Counted from the first letter of the stretch, positions 16,855 through 25,069 are shown. The stretch: 64,000 nucleotides of DNA from Streptomyces sp. HUAS ZL42 (GCF_040782645.1 NZ_CP160403.1:1302001-1366000); one strand, 5' to 3'. Notes: generated from the letters alone by a model not told the origin. Numbers and translations: made by a program.

Positions 16855-17643
16855 TCACCTCCCGCTCTCCTCGTCAGTCGTTCCCTCTGTCGTGTCCTGC
16901 GTCGCGGACTCTGTCTCGTCCTCGATCTCGACGGCCTGGTCGAGGAAGCGGGCGAGCAGCACGACGACCGCGCAGGCGACCTCCATGCCGATGGCCGCGT
17001 TCAGCACCGGGACGGTGCCGCCGGAGGACAGCGTGTTGAACGTGCCGTGCGGCAGCAGTGTGTTGGCGAGGAACGCGGTGCCCGCGAGGACGCCGGCGAG
17101 CCCGGTGACGAGGTAGGCGGAGGCGGACAGCGCGTCGCCGACCTCGTACCGGCCGATGGGCCGGATGCGTTCCAGGGCTCGGTAGTCCGCACCGAGGTAC
17201 AGCAGGTGCAGGGCGGTCGCGGCGACGACTCCGCCCTGGAAGCCGCCGCCTGGGCTGAGCTGGCCGTGCGCGATCACGTAGAGGCCGGTGACCACGGCGA
17301 CGGGCAGGACGATCAGGGCGTAGCGGCGCACGGGCGGGGCCACGTCGGCGGGTTCGGGCCGGGCGCGGTGCTCGTCGCGGGTCTGCCGCAGCAGGACCAC
17401 GCAGCCGAGCACGGCCGCGAACAGGATGGTCATCTCGCCGAGGGTGTCGAAGGCGCGCAGGTCGAAGTTGACGGAGGCGACGGTGTTCGCGGTGTGCCGG
17501 GCCAGGGACGCCCGGACGGCACGGTCACCGTAAGGGTGCCGGTCGCCGCCGAAGGACGGGAGTTGAAGGCAGGCGGCGACGAGCAGCGCGGCCAGCGCCG
17601 CGCCGCCCGCGCACACGAGCCACAGCCGGAAGCGCCGGTTCAA
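16855..17643 (-). CDS. mrpB: Mrp-type antiporter subunit B (MnhB-domain)
   Basis: A 262-residue protein. The C-terminal domain carries the MnhB hallmarks AHGQLSPGGGFQGGVVAATA and a run of four or five membrane segments; the N-terminal part contains FDLRAFDTLGEMTILFAAVL, equivalent to the MbhE/MrpA C-terminal element. The subunit thus combines what other systems split between the MrpA tail and MrpB. The start codon is TTG, overlapping the upstream stop as TTGA. The tail is rich in Glu and Thr and probably cytoplasmic. Confidence 0.87.
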   Translation of the reverse strand: MNRRFRLWLVCAGGAALAALLVAACLQLPSFGGDRHPYGDRAVRASLARHTANTVASVNFDLRAFDTLGEMTILFAAVLGCVVLLRQTRDEHRARPEPADVAPPVRRYALIVLPVAVVTGLYVIAHGQLSPGGGFQGGVVAATALHLLYLGADYRALERIRPIGRYEVGDALSASAYLVTGLAGVLAGTAFLANTLLPHGTFNTLSSGGTVPVLNAAIGMEVACAVVVLLARFLDQAVEIEDETESATQDTTEGTTDEESGR

Positions 17644-17900
17644 CGGCTCCGTCCCTTCTGCCGCGCGCGTCGCCTCACCTTGCGGACCGTCAGCAGCAGC
17701 AACAGCGGCGTCAGGGCGGAGCCGACCGCGAGCTGTGACAGACCGACGTCCGGTGCCTGCAGGACGGTGAACAGTACGGCGAGCAGCGTGCCGAGGACGG
17801 CCAGGACGAGGGCCTGGCGCACGGGGTCGCGGACCGCGACGGCGGCGGTCGCCGAGACCGCCACCAGCAGCAGCGCGACGACGATGACGACGTCAGCCAC
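17640..17900 (-). CDS. DUF4040/MbhD-like antiporter subunit
   Basis: An 86-residue protein with three membrane segments. The signature DPVRQALVLAVLGTLLAVLF and APDVGLSQLAVGSAL is that of DUF4040, equivalent to the MbhD part of MrpA. GTG 17900 lies within the end of the upstream gene (eight-base overlap). It supplies a module that in canonical Mrp is fused to the large MrpA subunit. Confidence 0.82.
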   Translation of the reverse strand: MADVVIVVALLLVAVSATAAVAVRDPVRQALVLAVLGTLLAVLFTVLQAPDVGLSQLAVGSALTPLLLLLTVRKVRRRARQKGRSR

Positions 17901-18345
17901 GGCGGACCCCGCCGAATCCGCCGGACAGTGCCCGCGAGGCGATGACGTTCCCGCCGATGAGCAGGGCCGCGACGACCAGGAGCTTCACCATCGCCCGGCT
18001 CGGGCCGGTGGCCACGCACAGGGCCAGCGTGACGGCAGCGCCCACGCCCGCGGTCGCCCAGGTCACACCCCAGGCGCGGGGCGGATCCGCGGCCAGATCG
18101 TCGGCGAGCAGCCGCGCGAAGACGAGCGTGCCGACAGGACCCAGCAGGGCGAGGATCAGCGCGAGATCGACGTACGACGGACGGTCGTAGCCCTGGGAGA
18201 GCAGCAGCAGGGCGGGGCAGGCGAGGGCGGTGGACAGGTTCTGGGCGACGACCCGGCGCCGCAGCGGCCCGGTGACGACTCCCCAGACGGCCGTTCCCAC
18301 TCCCCCGGCCAGGACGGCCGTCGCGGCGACGAGCCAGCCGTTCAC
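17893..18345 (-). CDS. Fused MrpF and partial MrpG subunit
   Basis: A 150-residue membrane protein. Residues 1-85 follow the MrpF pattern: GPLRRRVVAQNL, then a hydrophobic segment, then SYVDLALILALLGPVGTLVF. Residues 95-145 (TWATAGVGAAVTLALCVATG, MVKLLVVAALLIGGNVIASR) resemble the C-terminal helices of MrpG, but the N-terminal MrpG helix and its GLLRFPDxYTR motif are missing. The GTG start overlaps the upstream stop (GTGA). The MrpG reading is based on pattern only. Confidence 0.65.
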   Translation of the reverse strand: MNGWLVAATAVLAGGVGTAVWGVVTGPLRRRVVAQNLSTALACPALLLLSQGYDRPSYVDLALILALLGPVGTLVFARLLADDLAADPPRAWGVTWATAGVGAAVTLALCVATGPSRAMVKLLVVAALLIGGNVIASRALSGGFGGVRRG

Positions 18346-18524
18346 CGGTCGGTCACCGCCCGTCGCGCGGCCCGGGCGGCCAGTGCTCCGACGCCCGCGA
18401 CGCCGGCACCCACAGCGAGTTCCAGTGTGTCGACCGTGCTGACCAGGACCAGCCACAGCAGGCAGAGCCCGGCCCACCAGGCCAGGGTCTCGGCCGCGGC
18501 GAGGAGTGTCGTGCGCCGGTTCAC
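18342..18524 (-). CDS. Short MrpE-like N-terminal subunit
   Basis: A 60-residue protein starting VNRRTTLLAAAETLAWWAGL with two membrane segments. It matches only the N-terminal helices of MrpE (about 160 residues normally). GTG 18524 was chosen because GAGGAGG lies eight bases upstream; the frame remains open further upstream without another such site. It is the first gene of the antiporter operon and overlaps the next gene by GTGA. Confidence 0.6.
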   Translation of the reverse strand: MNRRTTLLAAAETLAWWAGLCLLWLVLVSTVDTLELAVGAGVAGVGALAARAARRAVTDR

Positions 18525-18756
18525 CCGCCACACCTCCTCAGCCGCTGCCCGCTCTGTCCGTTTTGCCGTTTCCTGCATCCAAGCACCGCCGCCGCCGGGG
18601 GGAACGGCGGCGCGCGCTGGTCACCACCCGGAGTGCCCCGGCCGCAGGAACGGAAACCGCCGGTGCGCCCCCGGTGGGCCCTCGGCGGTGGACTGGTTGG
18701 CGCGGTTCGCGGGTAACCGCCTTACTACGCAGGGAAGTTGAAGACTGGAGGACCGT

Positions 18757-19287
18757 ATGGCCCGTGTCACCTCACGCCTGCGCACCACCAAGCCGACCGG
18801 CGGTTCCAAACCGCCCCGCGGCGCCCGCCGGCTCCTCCCCTCCCTCGCCCGCCTGCTGGCGATGGTGTGCGCCTTCGCGTTCATGGTGGCGTTCGCCGTC
18901 GTACTGGCCCGGCTCACACTGGAGCCCTCTCCCGCGTCGGAGGCGCTGACCCACACCAACCTCCGCCCGGGCCGCTCGCTGCGGGCGTATCTGGACCAGC
19001 CCGCACTGCGCGACGCCGTCAAGCAGATCGGCGGGAACCTGCTGCTCGGCGTACCGTTCGGGATCCTGGTGCCCGTCGTGGCACCCCGGGCGCGGGGGAT
19101 CCTGCGCGTCGTGCTGCTGACCGCGACCGTGATGCTCATGGTGGAGTTCGCGCAGGGCGCCCTGGTCACCGGACGCGCCTTCGACATCGACGACGTCATC
19201 CTCAACACCACCGGAGCACTGGTCGGTTACCTGCTCCTGGGCCGCCGCCTCAGCCGTGCCGTGCACGCCCGCGAAAGCAAGAAGTAA
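18757..19287 (+). CDS. VanZ-like family membrane protein
   Basis: A 176-residue protein with a basic N-terminus and four membrane segments. The VanZ family pattern is visible in IGGNLLLGVPFGILVPVV and the acidic motif VMLMVEFAQGALVTGRAFDI followed by DDVILNTTGALVGYLL. VanZ relatives affect teicoplanin susceptibility in enterococci, but most actinobacterial members have no known role. GGAGG lies upstream of ATG 18757. The region 18525-18756 before it shows no further gene. Confidence 0.85.
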   Translation: MARVTSRLRTTKPTGGSKPPRGARRLLPSLARLLAMVCAFAFMVAFAVVLARLTLEPSPASEALTHTNLRPGRSLRAYLDQPALRDAVKQIGGNLLLGVPFGILVPVVAPRARGILRVVLLTATVMLMVEFAQGALVTGRAFDIDDVILNTTGALVGYLLLGRRLSRAVHARESKK

Positions 19288-19296
19288 CCGCAGGCC

Positions 19297-19539
19297 CTAG
19301 CGGCGGCGCGGCGTCCAGGTGAACTTGTCGCCGCCCACCCAGCGCACCACGTCGGGGTCGTCCAGGTCGTGGACCGTGATGCCCCACGCGGCGGCGGCCT
19401 CGAGGACGTCGGTGATGGTCTTCGCCTCACCGACCACTCTTCCGTCGATCTCCACGATGCGGAACGGCGGCCGGCCCGGTTGTACACCGAGCACCTTGAT
19501 CCGCGGGTGGGATATGTAGGGGCTCGCGATTTCGGTCAT
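19297..19539 (-). CDS. Conserved small actinobacterial protein, unknown function
   Basis: An 80-residue basic protein starting MTEIASPYISHPRIKVLGVQ. It contains RIVEIDGRVVGEAKTITDVL and ends KFTWTPRRR. It has no signal peptide or membrane segment and resembles a small domain with a beta-hairpin followed by one helix. I do not recognise a family. It converges on the VanZ-like gene nine bases away. Confidence 0.6.
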   Translation of the reverse strand: MTEIASPYISHPRIKVLGVQPGRPPFRIVEIDGRVVGEAKTITDVLEAAAAWGITVHDLDDPDVVRWVGGDKFTWTPRRR

Positions 19540-19679
19540 GTAATAGAGCGTAGAGCCGAACCGGCGGTAGCGAATCAGGTGAGCCGCCGCTCGAGCGGTC
19601 GGGCGGCCGCAGGAGCCGGTGCGCGGCCGCATCGGCTCAGGGCGCCGCCGGTCGCCGCGCCACAAGTGGGAGCCGGCCC

Positions 19680-20125
19680 GGGGACCCGTTCGGAGCATGC
19701 CGCCGTCGACGCGCCGGTGACGTACAAGGCGCCGGCACCGGCCGGCAAGGCGATCACGGCCGCGGCCTCGCGGGCGTCGCCGGGGCGGCCGAGCGGCACA
19801 CCGGGCCGTTCCCTCGTGTGCACGTCGACGGCCTCCTGCCCGGTCATCGGCGTGGCGATCTCGCCGGGCGCGACCGCGTTGACGGTGCTGCCGTACTCGG
19901 CCGGCTCCAGCGCCAAGCCCCGGGTGAGCAGGCCGAGCCCGCCCTTGGCCGCGCGGTACGGGGCGGCCAGGGGCGGCCGGTGCTCGTGGACGGAGGTGAC
20001 ATTGACCATCCGGCCGCCGTCGCCCTGCCGGATCACGTGCCGCGCCGCCCTCTGGCCGGACAGGAAGGTCGTGGCCCAGGCGGTGGCACGGCCGATACCG
20101 GAGTCCGTGCCGGTGATCGGGCCTC
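19680..20125 (-). pseudogene. Short-chain dehydrogenase pseudogene with internal deletion
   Basis: The minus strand reads the SDR cofactor motif TGTDSGIGRATA directly followed by FLSGQRAARHVIRQGDGGRM, then VNVTSVHEH, the catalytic pair in APYRAAKGGLGLLTRG (Tyr and Lys) and TVNAVAPGEIATPM. In an intact SDR the first and second parts are separated by about 80 residues, which are missing. Near 19720 the frame shifts, so that the normal C-terminal VDGGML is encoded in another frame. It cannot make a functional enzyme. Confidence 0.75.
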
Positions 20126-20237
20126 CTCGCGGACGCGGCGACAAGGCATCGCAGTGCCGGGGCGCGTACGGCGCAGACCGTCCCGTCCGTCGTGCGGCTC
20201 GCGTGGGCCTGGGGAACCCTGGAGCCAGGAGGTGGCG

Positions 20238-21251
20238 ATGGATCCCGTCGAGGCCCTGGACCGGATCGCCTTCCTGCTGGAGCGGTCCCTGGCTCCGACG
20301 TACCGCGTCCGCGCCTTCCGCACCGCGGCGAGGGTGCTGGTGGCACTGCCGCGGGGGGAGATCGAGGAGCGGGCGGCGGCCGGGACGCTGGAGTCCCTGA
20401 AGGGCGTCGGTCCGAAGACGGCTCAGGTGGTGCGTGAGGCGCTCGCCGGCCAGGTGCCCGGTTACCTGGAGCAGCTGGAGGGCGAGGCGGCGGCAGCCCC
20501 GCGGGTGCGCGGCGGCGAGCGGCTGCGGGCGCTGCTGCGCGGGGACTGCCATGTGCACTCCGACTGGTCGGACGGCGGCAGCCCCATCGAGGAGATGGGG
20601 CGGGCCGCGGCCGAGGTCGGGCACGAGTGGGCGGCGCTGACCGACCACTCCCCGCGGCTGACGGTGGCGCGCGGGCTCTCGGCCGAGCGGCTGCGTGAGC
20701 AACTGGACGTGGTGGCGCGGCTCAACGAGACGTGGGCGCCGTTCCGGCTGCTGACCGGCATCGAGTGCGACATCCTCGAGGACGGCTCCCTCGACCAGGA
20801 GCCGGAGTTGCTCGACCGGCTCGACGTCGTGGTGGTGTCGGTGCACTCCAAGCTGCGGATGGACGCCCGGGCGATGACCCGCCGGATGGTGACCGCCGTA
20901 CGCGATCCGCACGCCGACGTCCTCGGGCACTGCACGGGGCGGCTGGTCACCGGACGGGGGCGGCCGGAGTCGGAGTTCGACGCGGACGCGGTGTTCGCCG
21001 CGTGCGCCGAGTCGGGCACGGCCGTGGAGATCAACAGCCGCCCGGAGCGGCTCGACCCGCCGAGACGGCTGCTGCGCCGGGCCGTCGACGCAGGTGTGCT
21101 GTTCTCGATCGACACCGACGCGCACGCGCCGGGCCAGCTGGACTGGCAGATCAACGGCTGCGCGCGGGCCGAGGAATGCGAGGTGCCGCCCGAGCGGGTG
21201 GTCACGACATGGTCCGTGGAGAAGGTGCTGGACTGGACGCGCGGCGGGTGA
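20238..21251 (+). CDS. HhH plus PHP-domain phosphoesterase (PolX-like without polymerase)
   Basis: A 337-residue protein. The N-terminal 90 residues resemble the helix-hairpin-helix region of family X polymerases (LESLKGVGPKTAQVVREALA). The PHP domain begins with the metal motif GDCHVHSDWSDGG, continues with ALTDHSPRLTVARGL and GIECDIL, and ends with SIDTDAHAPGQL, so all the His/Asp metal ligands are visible. There is no nucleotidyltransferase core. It probably has a DNA-related phosphoesterase or 3'-5' exonuclease activity, by analogy with the PHP domain of PolX. AGGAGG precedes ATG 20238 by five bases. Confidence 0.85.
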   Translation: MDPVEALDRIAFLLERSLAPTYRVRAFRTAARVLVALPRGEIEERAAAGTLESLKGVGPKTAQVVREALAGQVPGYLEQLEGEAAAAPRVRGGERLRALLRGDCHVHSDWSDGGSPIEEMGRAAAEVGHEWAALTDHSPRLTVARGLSAERLREQLDVVARLNETWAPFRLLTGIECDILEDGSLDQEPELLDRLDVVVVSVHSKLRMDARAMTRRMVTAVRDPHADVLGHCTGRLVTGRGRPESEFDADAVFAACAESGTAVEINSRPERLDPPRRLLRRAVDAGVLFSIDTDAHAPGQLDWQINGCARAEECEVPPERVVTTWSVEKVLDWTRGG

Positions 21252-21372
21252 CGCACATCACCGCGGGATCGCGCCGAGACAGGAACACCCGCCAGTAGTT
21301 CCCCGTTGAACCAACTGTGGGTGCGCCGCCTTTCGCCGAGAGGCGACCGCCATTCGTGCCCACCACTTTGCC

Positions 21373-21413
21373 GCCCCGACCGTGATTCCCCCGTCCGGTC
21401 GGGGCTTTCTTCT
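21373..21413 (+). terminator. Rho-independent-type terminator after the PHP gene
   Basis: A hairpin with 10-bp perfect stem GCCCCGACCG/CGGTCGGGGC and a 13-nt loop, followed by TTTCTTCT. It lies 120 bp after the PHP stop and before the convergent oxidoreductase, so it can end the plus-strand transcript. Nothing else recognisable lies in 21252-21372, apart from a weak minus-strand short frame. Confidence 0.7.
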
Positions 21414-21442
21414 GCATTTCAGAAGATGGTGGAGCGCGGCGC

Positions 21443-22432
21443 TCACGCCACGGTGACCACGGCCTTCCCGCGGGCGTGGCCCTGTTCCAGGTGGCGCACG
21501 CCCTCGGCCGTGTCGGTCAGGGAGTAGGTCCGGTCGACCACCGGGGTCAGCTTGCCGGCCTCGATGAGCGTGGTGACGGCCAGCAGGTCCTCCTGGATCG
21601 GCCCGGCAGGGGCCGACGGCAGAATCGGCAGGAGCCGCTGCCGGACGAACGCGTTGACCGCCGCCACCCGCAGCAAGGAGGCCACCGCCCCGAAGACGTG
21701 GCCGGGCGAGCCGCCGCCGTTGGCCACCAGGGTTCCTGTCGGAGTGAGTGCCTGGCGCAGCCGGTTCAGCGGGCGGTTGCCCACGTTGTCGAGGATCACG
21801 TCGTAGCGCACGCGCCCGTCGGTGAAATCCTCCCGGGTGTAGTCGACGACGTGCGCGGCGCCCAGTGAGCGCACCAGGTCGGCGTTGCGGGCGCTGCACA
21901 CCCCGGTGACCTCCGCGTCCAGGGCCGCGGCGATCTGTACGGCGAAGGTGCCCACGCCACCGCCTGCCCCGTTGACCAGCACCCGCTGCCCGGCCCGCAC
22001 CTGGCCCACGGTCCGGATGCCCCGCAGAGCGGTCACCGCTCCCATCGGCACGGCCGCGGCCTGCTCGAAGGTCAGACTCGCGGGCTTGGGCACGAGCCGC
22101 TCCGCGGTGGTGCGCGCGTACTCGGCGAAGGAGCCCGGGCAGAAGCCCAGGACCTCGTCGCCGGGCCGGAGGCCGCGCACGTCGGCGCCGACCGCCGCCA
22201 CCTGCCCGGCCGCGTCGATCCCGGCCACCCGCGACTTCGGCCGGGTCAGCCCCATGGCTCCGCTCAGCCGCGCCACGAACGGGTCTCCGCGCATCATGTG
22301 CCAGTCGTAGGGGTTGAGCGCGGCGGCGCGCACCCGCACCAGGACCTGGTCGGCTTCCACCTCCGGCCGCTCGGTGTTCGCCAGCCGCAGGACGTCCGGC
22401 GGACCGAACCGCTCCTGAACGATTGCCCTCAT
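21443..22432 (-). CDS. NADP-dependent zinc-type (MDR/quinone) oxidoreductase
   Basis: A 329-residue MDR oxidoreductase without structural zinc cysteines. The N-terminus MRAIVQERFGPPDVLRLANT, the segment AAALNPYDWHMMRGDPF and the nucleotide loop VLVNGAGGGVGTFAVQIAAA identify the quinone oxidoreductase-like subgroup. ATG 22432 follows GGGAG and fits the family start. Two identical-type palindromes lie upstream between it and a co-directional tetR gene, so it is probably a repressed detoxification gene. Substrate unknown. Confidence 0.88.
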   Translation of the reverse strand: MRAIVQERFGPPDVLRLANTERPEVEADQVLVRVRAAALNPYDWHMMRGDPFVARLSGAMGLTRPKSRVAGIDAAGQVAAVGADVRGLRPGDEVLGFCPGSFAEYARTTAERLVPKPASLTFEQAAAVPMGAVTALRGIRTVGQVRAGQRVLVNGAGGGVGTFAVQIAAALDAEVTGVCSARNADLVRSLGAAHVVDYTREDFTDGRVRYDVILDNVGNRPLNRLRQALTPTGTLVANGGGSPGHVFGAVASLLRVAAVNAFVRQRLLPILPSAPAGPIQEDLLAVTTLIEAGKLTPVVDRTYSLTDTAEGVRHLEQGHARGKAVVTVA

Positions 22433-22450
22433 CGGATCTCCCCCATCAGT

Positions 22451-22500
22451 GGTGTACGGCGTACACCTCTGAATGGCACGGTAGGTGTACGCCGTACACC
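22451..22500. promoter_or_regulatory. Two TetR-type palindromes GGTGTACG-n-CGTACACC
   Basis: Two almost identical 17-bp palindromes, centred on G or C, lie at 22451-22467 and 22484-22500. Their centres are 33 bp apart, about three helical turns. They sit 18 bp upstream of the oxidoreductase start and between it and the tetR stop. They are the likely operator of the TetR protein encoded upstream. Confidence 0.8.
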
Positions 22501-22552
22501 CGTCAAGAGGCATGGAGAACCGAAACGGCAGAAGCGGTCCTTCGCCGGCGGC

Positions 22553-23251
22553 TCAGGCCGTGCGAAGTCGCTCGAGGCCGTCCAGCGTCAGATCCAGTGC
22601 GAACTCGAACTCGAACTGGTCGTCGCAGCCCGGACCGACGACGGACTCCTGGTCGTGGGCGACCGCCATGGCCAGTTCGGTGATGTGGGGGAAGCGCGCG
22701 GCCATCTCCTCGGGCGGCATCGCGTCCGGATCCGGCTCGCGGCCGGAGGTGTCCTCGAACAGTTCCTGGGAGAAGCCCAGCAGGCGGCTGCCCATGACGT
22801 GCATCGCGTGATGGACCAGATCGATCGAGAACCCGCCGGCCCGGAAGATCCCGATCATCGAGTCCAGATACTCCATGACCGCGGCGGTCGGGGTGGCCCG
22901 CGCCTTCATCCGCGACTCGATGACCCCGGGTGCCCACGGGTGACGCAGCAGCATGCGGCGGGCGGACAGCACCCGCCGGCGAACGGCGGTCTTCCAGTCG
23001 GCGTCGCCGTCCGGTGGGTCGATCTCGCCGACGAGCACGTCGATCATGCCGTCCAGCAACTCGTTCTTGTTGGCCACGTGCTTGTACAGCGCCATGGGCA
23101 CGACGCCCAGCGCCTGCGCGATCTTGCGCATGCTGAGCGCGTCGACTCCGCCTTCGTCGGCCAGGGCGACGGCGGCGGTCAGAACCCGCTTCCTGCTCAA
23201 GGGCGCGCGGGACTGCGCGGCGGCGCCGGCCTGCGTGGTGATGGCCACCAT
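22553..23251 (-). CDS. TetR-family regulator with TetR_C-type ligand domain
   Basis: A 232-residue protein. The HTH is LSMRKIAQALGVVPMALYKH followed by VANKNELLDGMID, the pattern of the classical TetR-like subgroup with a C-terminal TetR_C domain. ATG 23251 (MVAITTQAG) fits the length; the frame upstream is open but is not protein-like. It is on the same strand and immediately upstream of the MDR oxidoreductase, with two strong palindromes between them, so it most likely represses that gene. Confidence 0.87.
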   Translation of the reverse strand: MVAITTQAGAAAQSRAPLSRKRVLTAAVALADEGGVDALSMRKIAQALGVVPMALYKHVANKNELLDGMIDVLVGEIDPPDGDADWKTAVRRRVLSARRMLLRHPWAPGVIESRMKARATPTAAVMEYLDSMIGIFRAGGFSIDLVHHAMHVMGSRLLGFSQELFEDTSGREPDPDAMPPEEMAARFPHITELAMAVAHDQESVVGPGCDDQFEFEFALDLTLDGLERLRTA

Positions 23252-23533
23252 CCCCTCTCGTACGGGAAGGCCCGGAGCCCACCCTGATTCCCCTTGCCGA
23301 ATGTACAGCGCGACAGGATTTACGCGGTCTCGAGCACCTGAGGTCCGTACACCGCGGCAGAGCGGCCGGCGGCCGTCCGGAGCCGGTCGGACATCGGAAT
23401 GATCTCGCTCATGGCCCTGATCATCTCGCAGGATCCCAGCGGGTGTTGAGGCCAGGCCGCCGATGCCCGGTGCTCCCGTCGGTGGCGGCGGCAGGGCGGG
23501 CATGGTGTCCTGGAAGTGTCCCCAGGAGTTCCC

Positions 23534-24370
23534 ATGCACCACCCCCGCCCTTCCTCCCTGACCCACCCGCCGTCGGCGTCGCCGACCGGGCCGTCCGGCG
23601 GGTTGCTGCCTAGGCGCGACCTGGTGCTCGCCTGGTCCCTGGTGATGCTGATCGCGGTGCTCGCGTGGGTGCTCACCGTCGTACAGGCCCGGGACATGGG
23701 TGTCGAGGCCGGCACGATGGGTATGGCGCTGCCGCTGTTCCTGCTGCTGTGGGTGACGATGATGGCCGCCATGATGCTTCCGTCGATGGCGCCGGTGGCC
23801 ATCACCTGGGCGCGGTCGATCGGCCGCCGCTCCTCCGGCTGGACGAGGGCGGCCCGGACCACCGAGTTCGTGGGCGGCTATCTGCTGGTGTGGACGGCGT
23901 TCGGACTGCTCGCCTACGCCGCTCTGTCCTTCACGGGGGACTGGGTGGAGGACGATCCGCGCGCGGGCCGCTGGATCGGTGCCTTCGCTTTCCTGCTCGC
24001 GGGCGTCTACCAGCTCGGTCCGCTCAAGAAACTCTGCCTGCGGCACTGCCGCGATCCCATGAGCCACCTGATGCGCTACTCGGGCTTCCGGCCGCCGGCC
24101 CGGGACCTGCGGGTGGGCCTCCATCACGGGGCGTACTGCGTCGGCTGCTGCGCCGGGCTGATGGTCGTCCTGGTCCCCCTCGGTGTGATGAACGTGGCCG
24201 CGATGGCCGGTCTGGCGGTCGTGATCTTCGCGGAGAAGCTGTGGGCTTGGGGGCCGCTCCTGGGCCGGGTGGTGGGTGTGGCGTTCCTCGTCATGGCGGT
24301 ACTGGCACCGTTCCAGGACTGGCTGCTGCCGGGGCTGGAGGAGCCGATGCCGTCCATGAGCGGCATGTGA
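23534..24370 (+). CDS. DUF2182 integral membrane protein (predicted metal-binding)
   Basis: A 278-residue protein with about six or seven membrane segments. The family motif is visible as WVTMMAAMMLPSMAPVAITW, and the Cys/His-rich loop reads KKLCLRHCRDPMSHLMR and GAYCVGCCAGLM, giving candidate metal ligands. ATG 23534 has CAGGAG five bases upstream; a GTG 18 bases earlier is possible. It is convergent with a DUF1326 gene, and the two families are often neighbours, possibly acting together in the membrane on a metal or lipid. Exact role unknown. Confidence 0.82.
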   Translation: MHHPRPSSLTHPPSASPTGPSGGLLPRRDLVLAWSLVMLIAVLAWVLTVVQARDMGVEAGTMGMALPLFLLLWVTMMAAMMLPSMAPVAITWARSIGRRSSGWTRAARTTEFVGGYLLVWTAFGLLAYAALSFTGDWVEDDPRAGRWIGAFAFLLAGVYQLGPLKKLCLRHCRDPMSHLMRYSGFRPPARDLRVGLHHGAYCVGCCAGLMVVLVPLGVMNVAAMAGLAVVIFAEKLWAWGPLLGRVVGVAFLVMAVLAPFQDWLLPGLEEPMPSMSGM

Positions 24371-24410
24371 CCCCGTCGGCATGTGACCCCGTCGGCGTGT
24401 GACCCGTCGG
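24364..24410. repeat. Short tandem repeat of about 16 bp
   Basis: The unit CATGTGACCCCGTCGG is repeated twice exactly (24364-24379 and 24380-24395), then once imperfectly as CGTGTGACCCGTCGG (24396-24410). The first unit includes the DUF2182 stop codon. It looks like slipped-strand duplication of the gene end; function is not suggested. Confidence 0.8.
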
Positions 24411-24445
24411 TCCCCCTATGGCGCTCACCGTCGGCACTGCTGGTG

Positions 24446-25069
24446 TCAGGCACGGCCCCTGACCGCGCCCTCGGCCTCCTCACTGCTGAACACGTACTGG
24501 GCCGCCTCGCCGTACGACCCCTCGAAACTGAGCCCGAAGGCGTTCGAACTGCCCGTGGTGGTGCCCACCTCGAATTCCGGCGCGAACCCGAAGAGGGCGT
24601 TCTTGACCGTGGACGGCTTGCCGTCGGGCCCGATCAGCGGCTCGTACGACAGTTCGGTCCGGCCCTCGACCTTCAGGCCCGGCTTGTCACCGCCGACGGC
24701 GGAGACCTCCGCCCGCTCCATGCCGAGGTACTCGCCGTAGAACTGGGAGAGTTCACCGAACGGCCCGCCCTCCCGGCCGGAGAGGATCCGCTCCAGGGCA
24801 TCCGCCTGCTGGTCGCTGGCTCCGGAGTCCACGACCAATGCGACCTTCCAGTTGCCGGAGGTCAGATTGGACGGGAACTCGTTGTAGAACGCGAAGTCGA
24901 CACCGGACAGATCCACGTCGTCCAGGTTCCCCTCCGCCACGTGGAACACCGCCGCGCCCAGGCACCCGACCTTGCCCTCCTTGTCTCGGGGCTGTCCGTC
25001 GACCGGGCAACTGCACAGGACGGCGCAGGAACATCCGGCGATGTAGTTGCCGGAGATCGTCCAAGTCAT
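24446..25069 (-). CDS. DUF1326 family protein
   Basis: A 207-residue protein starting MTWTISGNYIAGCSCAVLCS. This Cys-rich start (CSCAVLCSCP) is diagnostic of DUF1326, and the rest contains the family segments FAFYNEFPSNLTSGNWKVAL and PFGELSQFYGEY. Function is unknown; the clustered cysteines suggest metal binding. GCGGAGGAGCC precedes ATG 25069. It is convergent with DUF2182 across a tandem repeat. Confidence 0.85.
   Translation of the reverse strand: MTWTISGNYIAGCSCAVLCSCPVDGQPRDKEGKVGCLGAAVFHVAEGNLDDVDLSGVDFAFYNEFPSNLTSGNWKVALVVDSGASDQQADALERILSGREGGPFGELSQFYGEYLGMERAEVSAVGGDKPGLKVEGRTELSYEPLIGPDGKPSTVKNALFGFAPEFEVGTTTGSSNAFGLSFEGSYGEAAQYVFSSEEAEGAVRGRA

Noticed and set aside
21202..21417. 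Short minus-strand frame with GTNGGRLSAKGGAPTVGSTG
   Set aside because: It looks somewhat protein-like, but its start lies in the terminator hairpin and the 3' end overlaps the PHP gene by 50 bp; evidence is too weak to call a gene.
22553..24382. Upstream extension of the TetR gene to 609 codons
   Set aside because: The part beyond ATG 23251 is antisense to the DUF2182 membrane protein and has His/Gln/Arg-rich shadow composition. The TetR HTH fits only the internal start.
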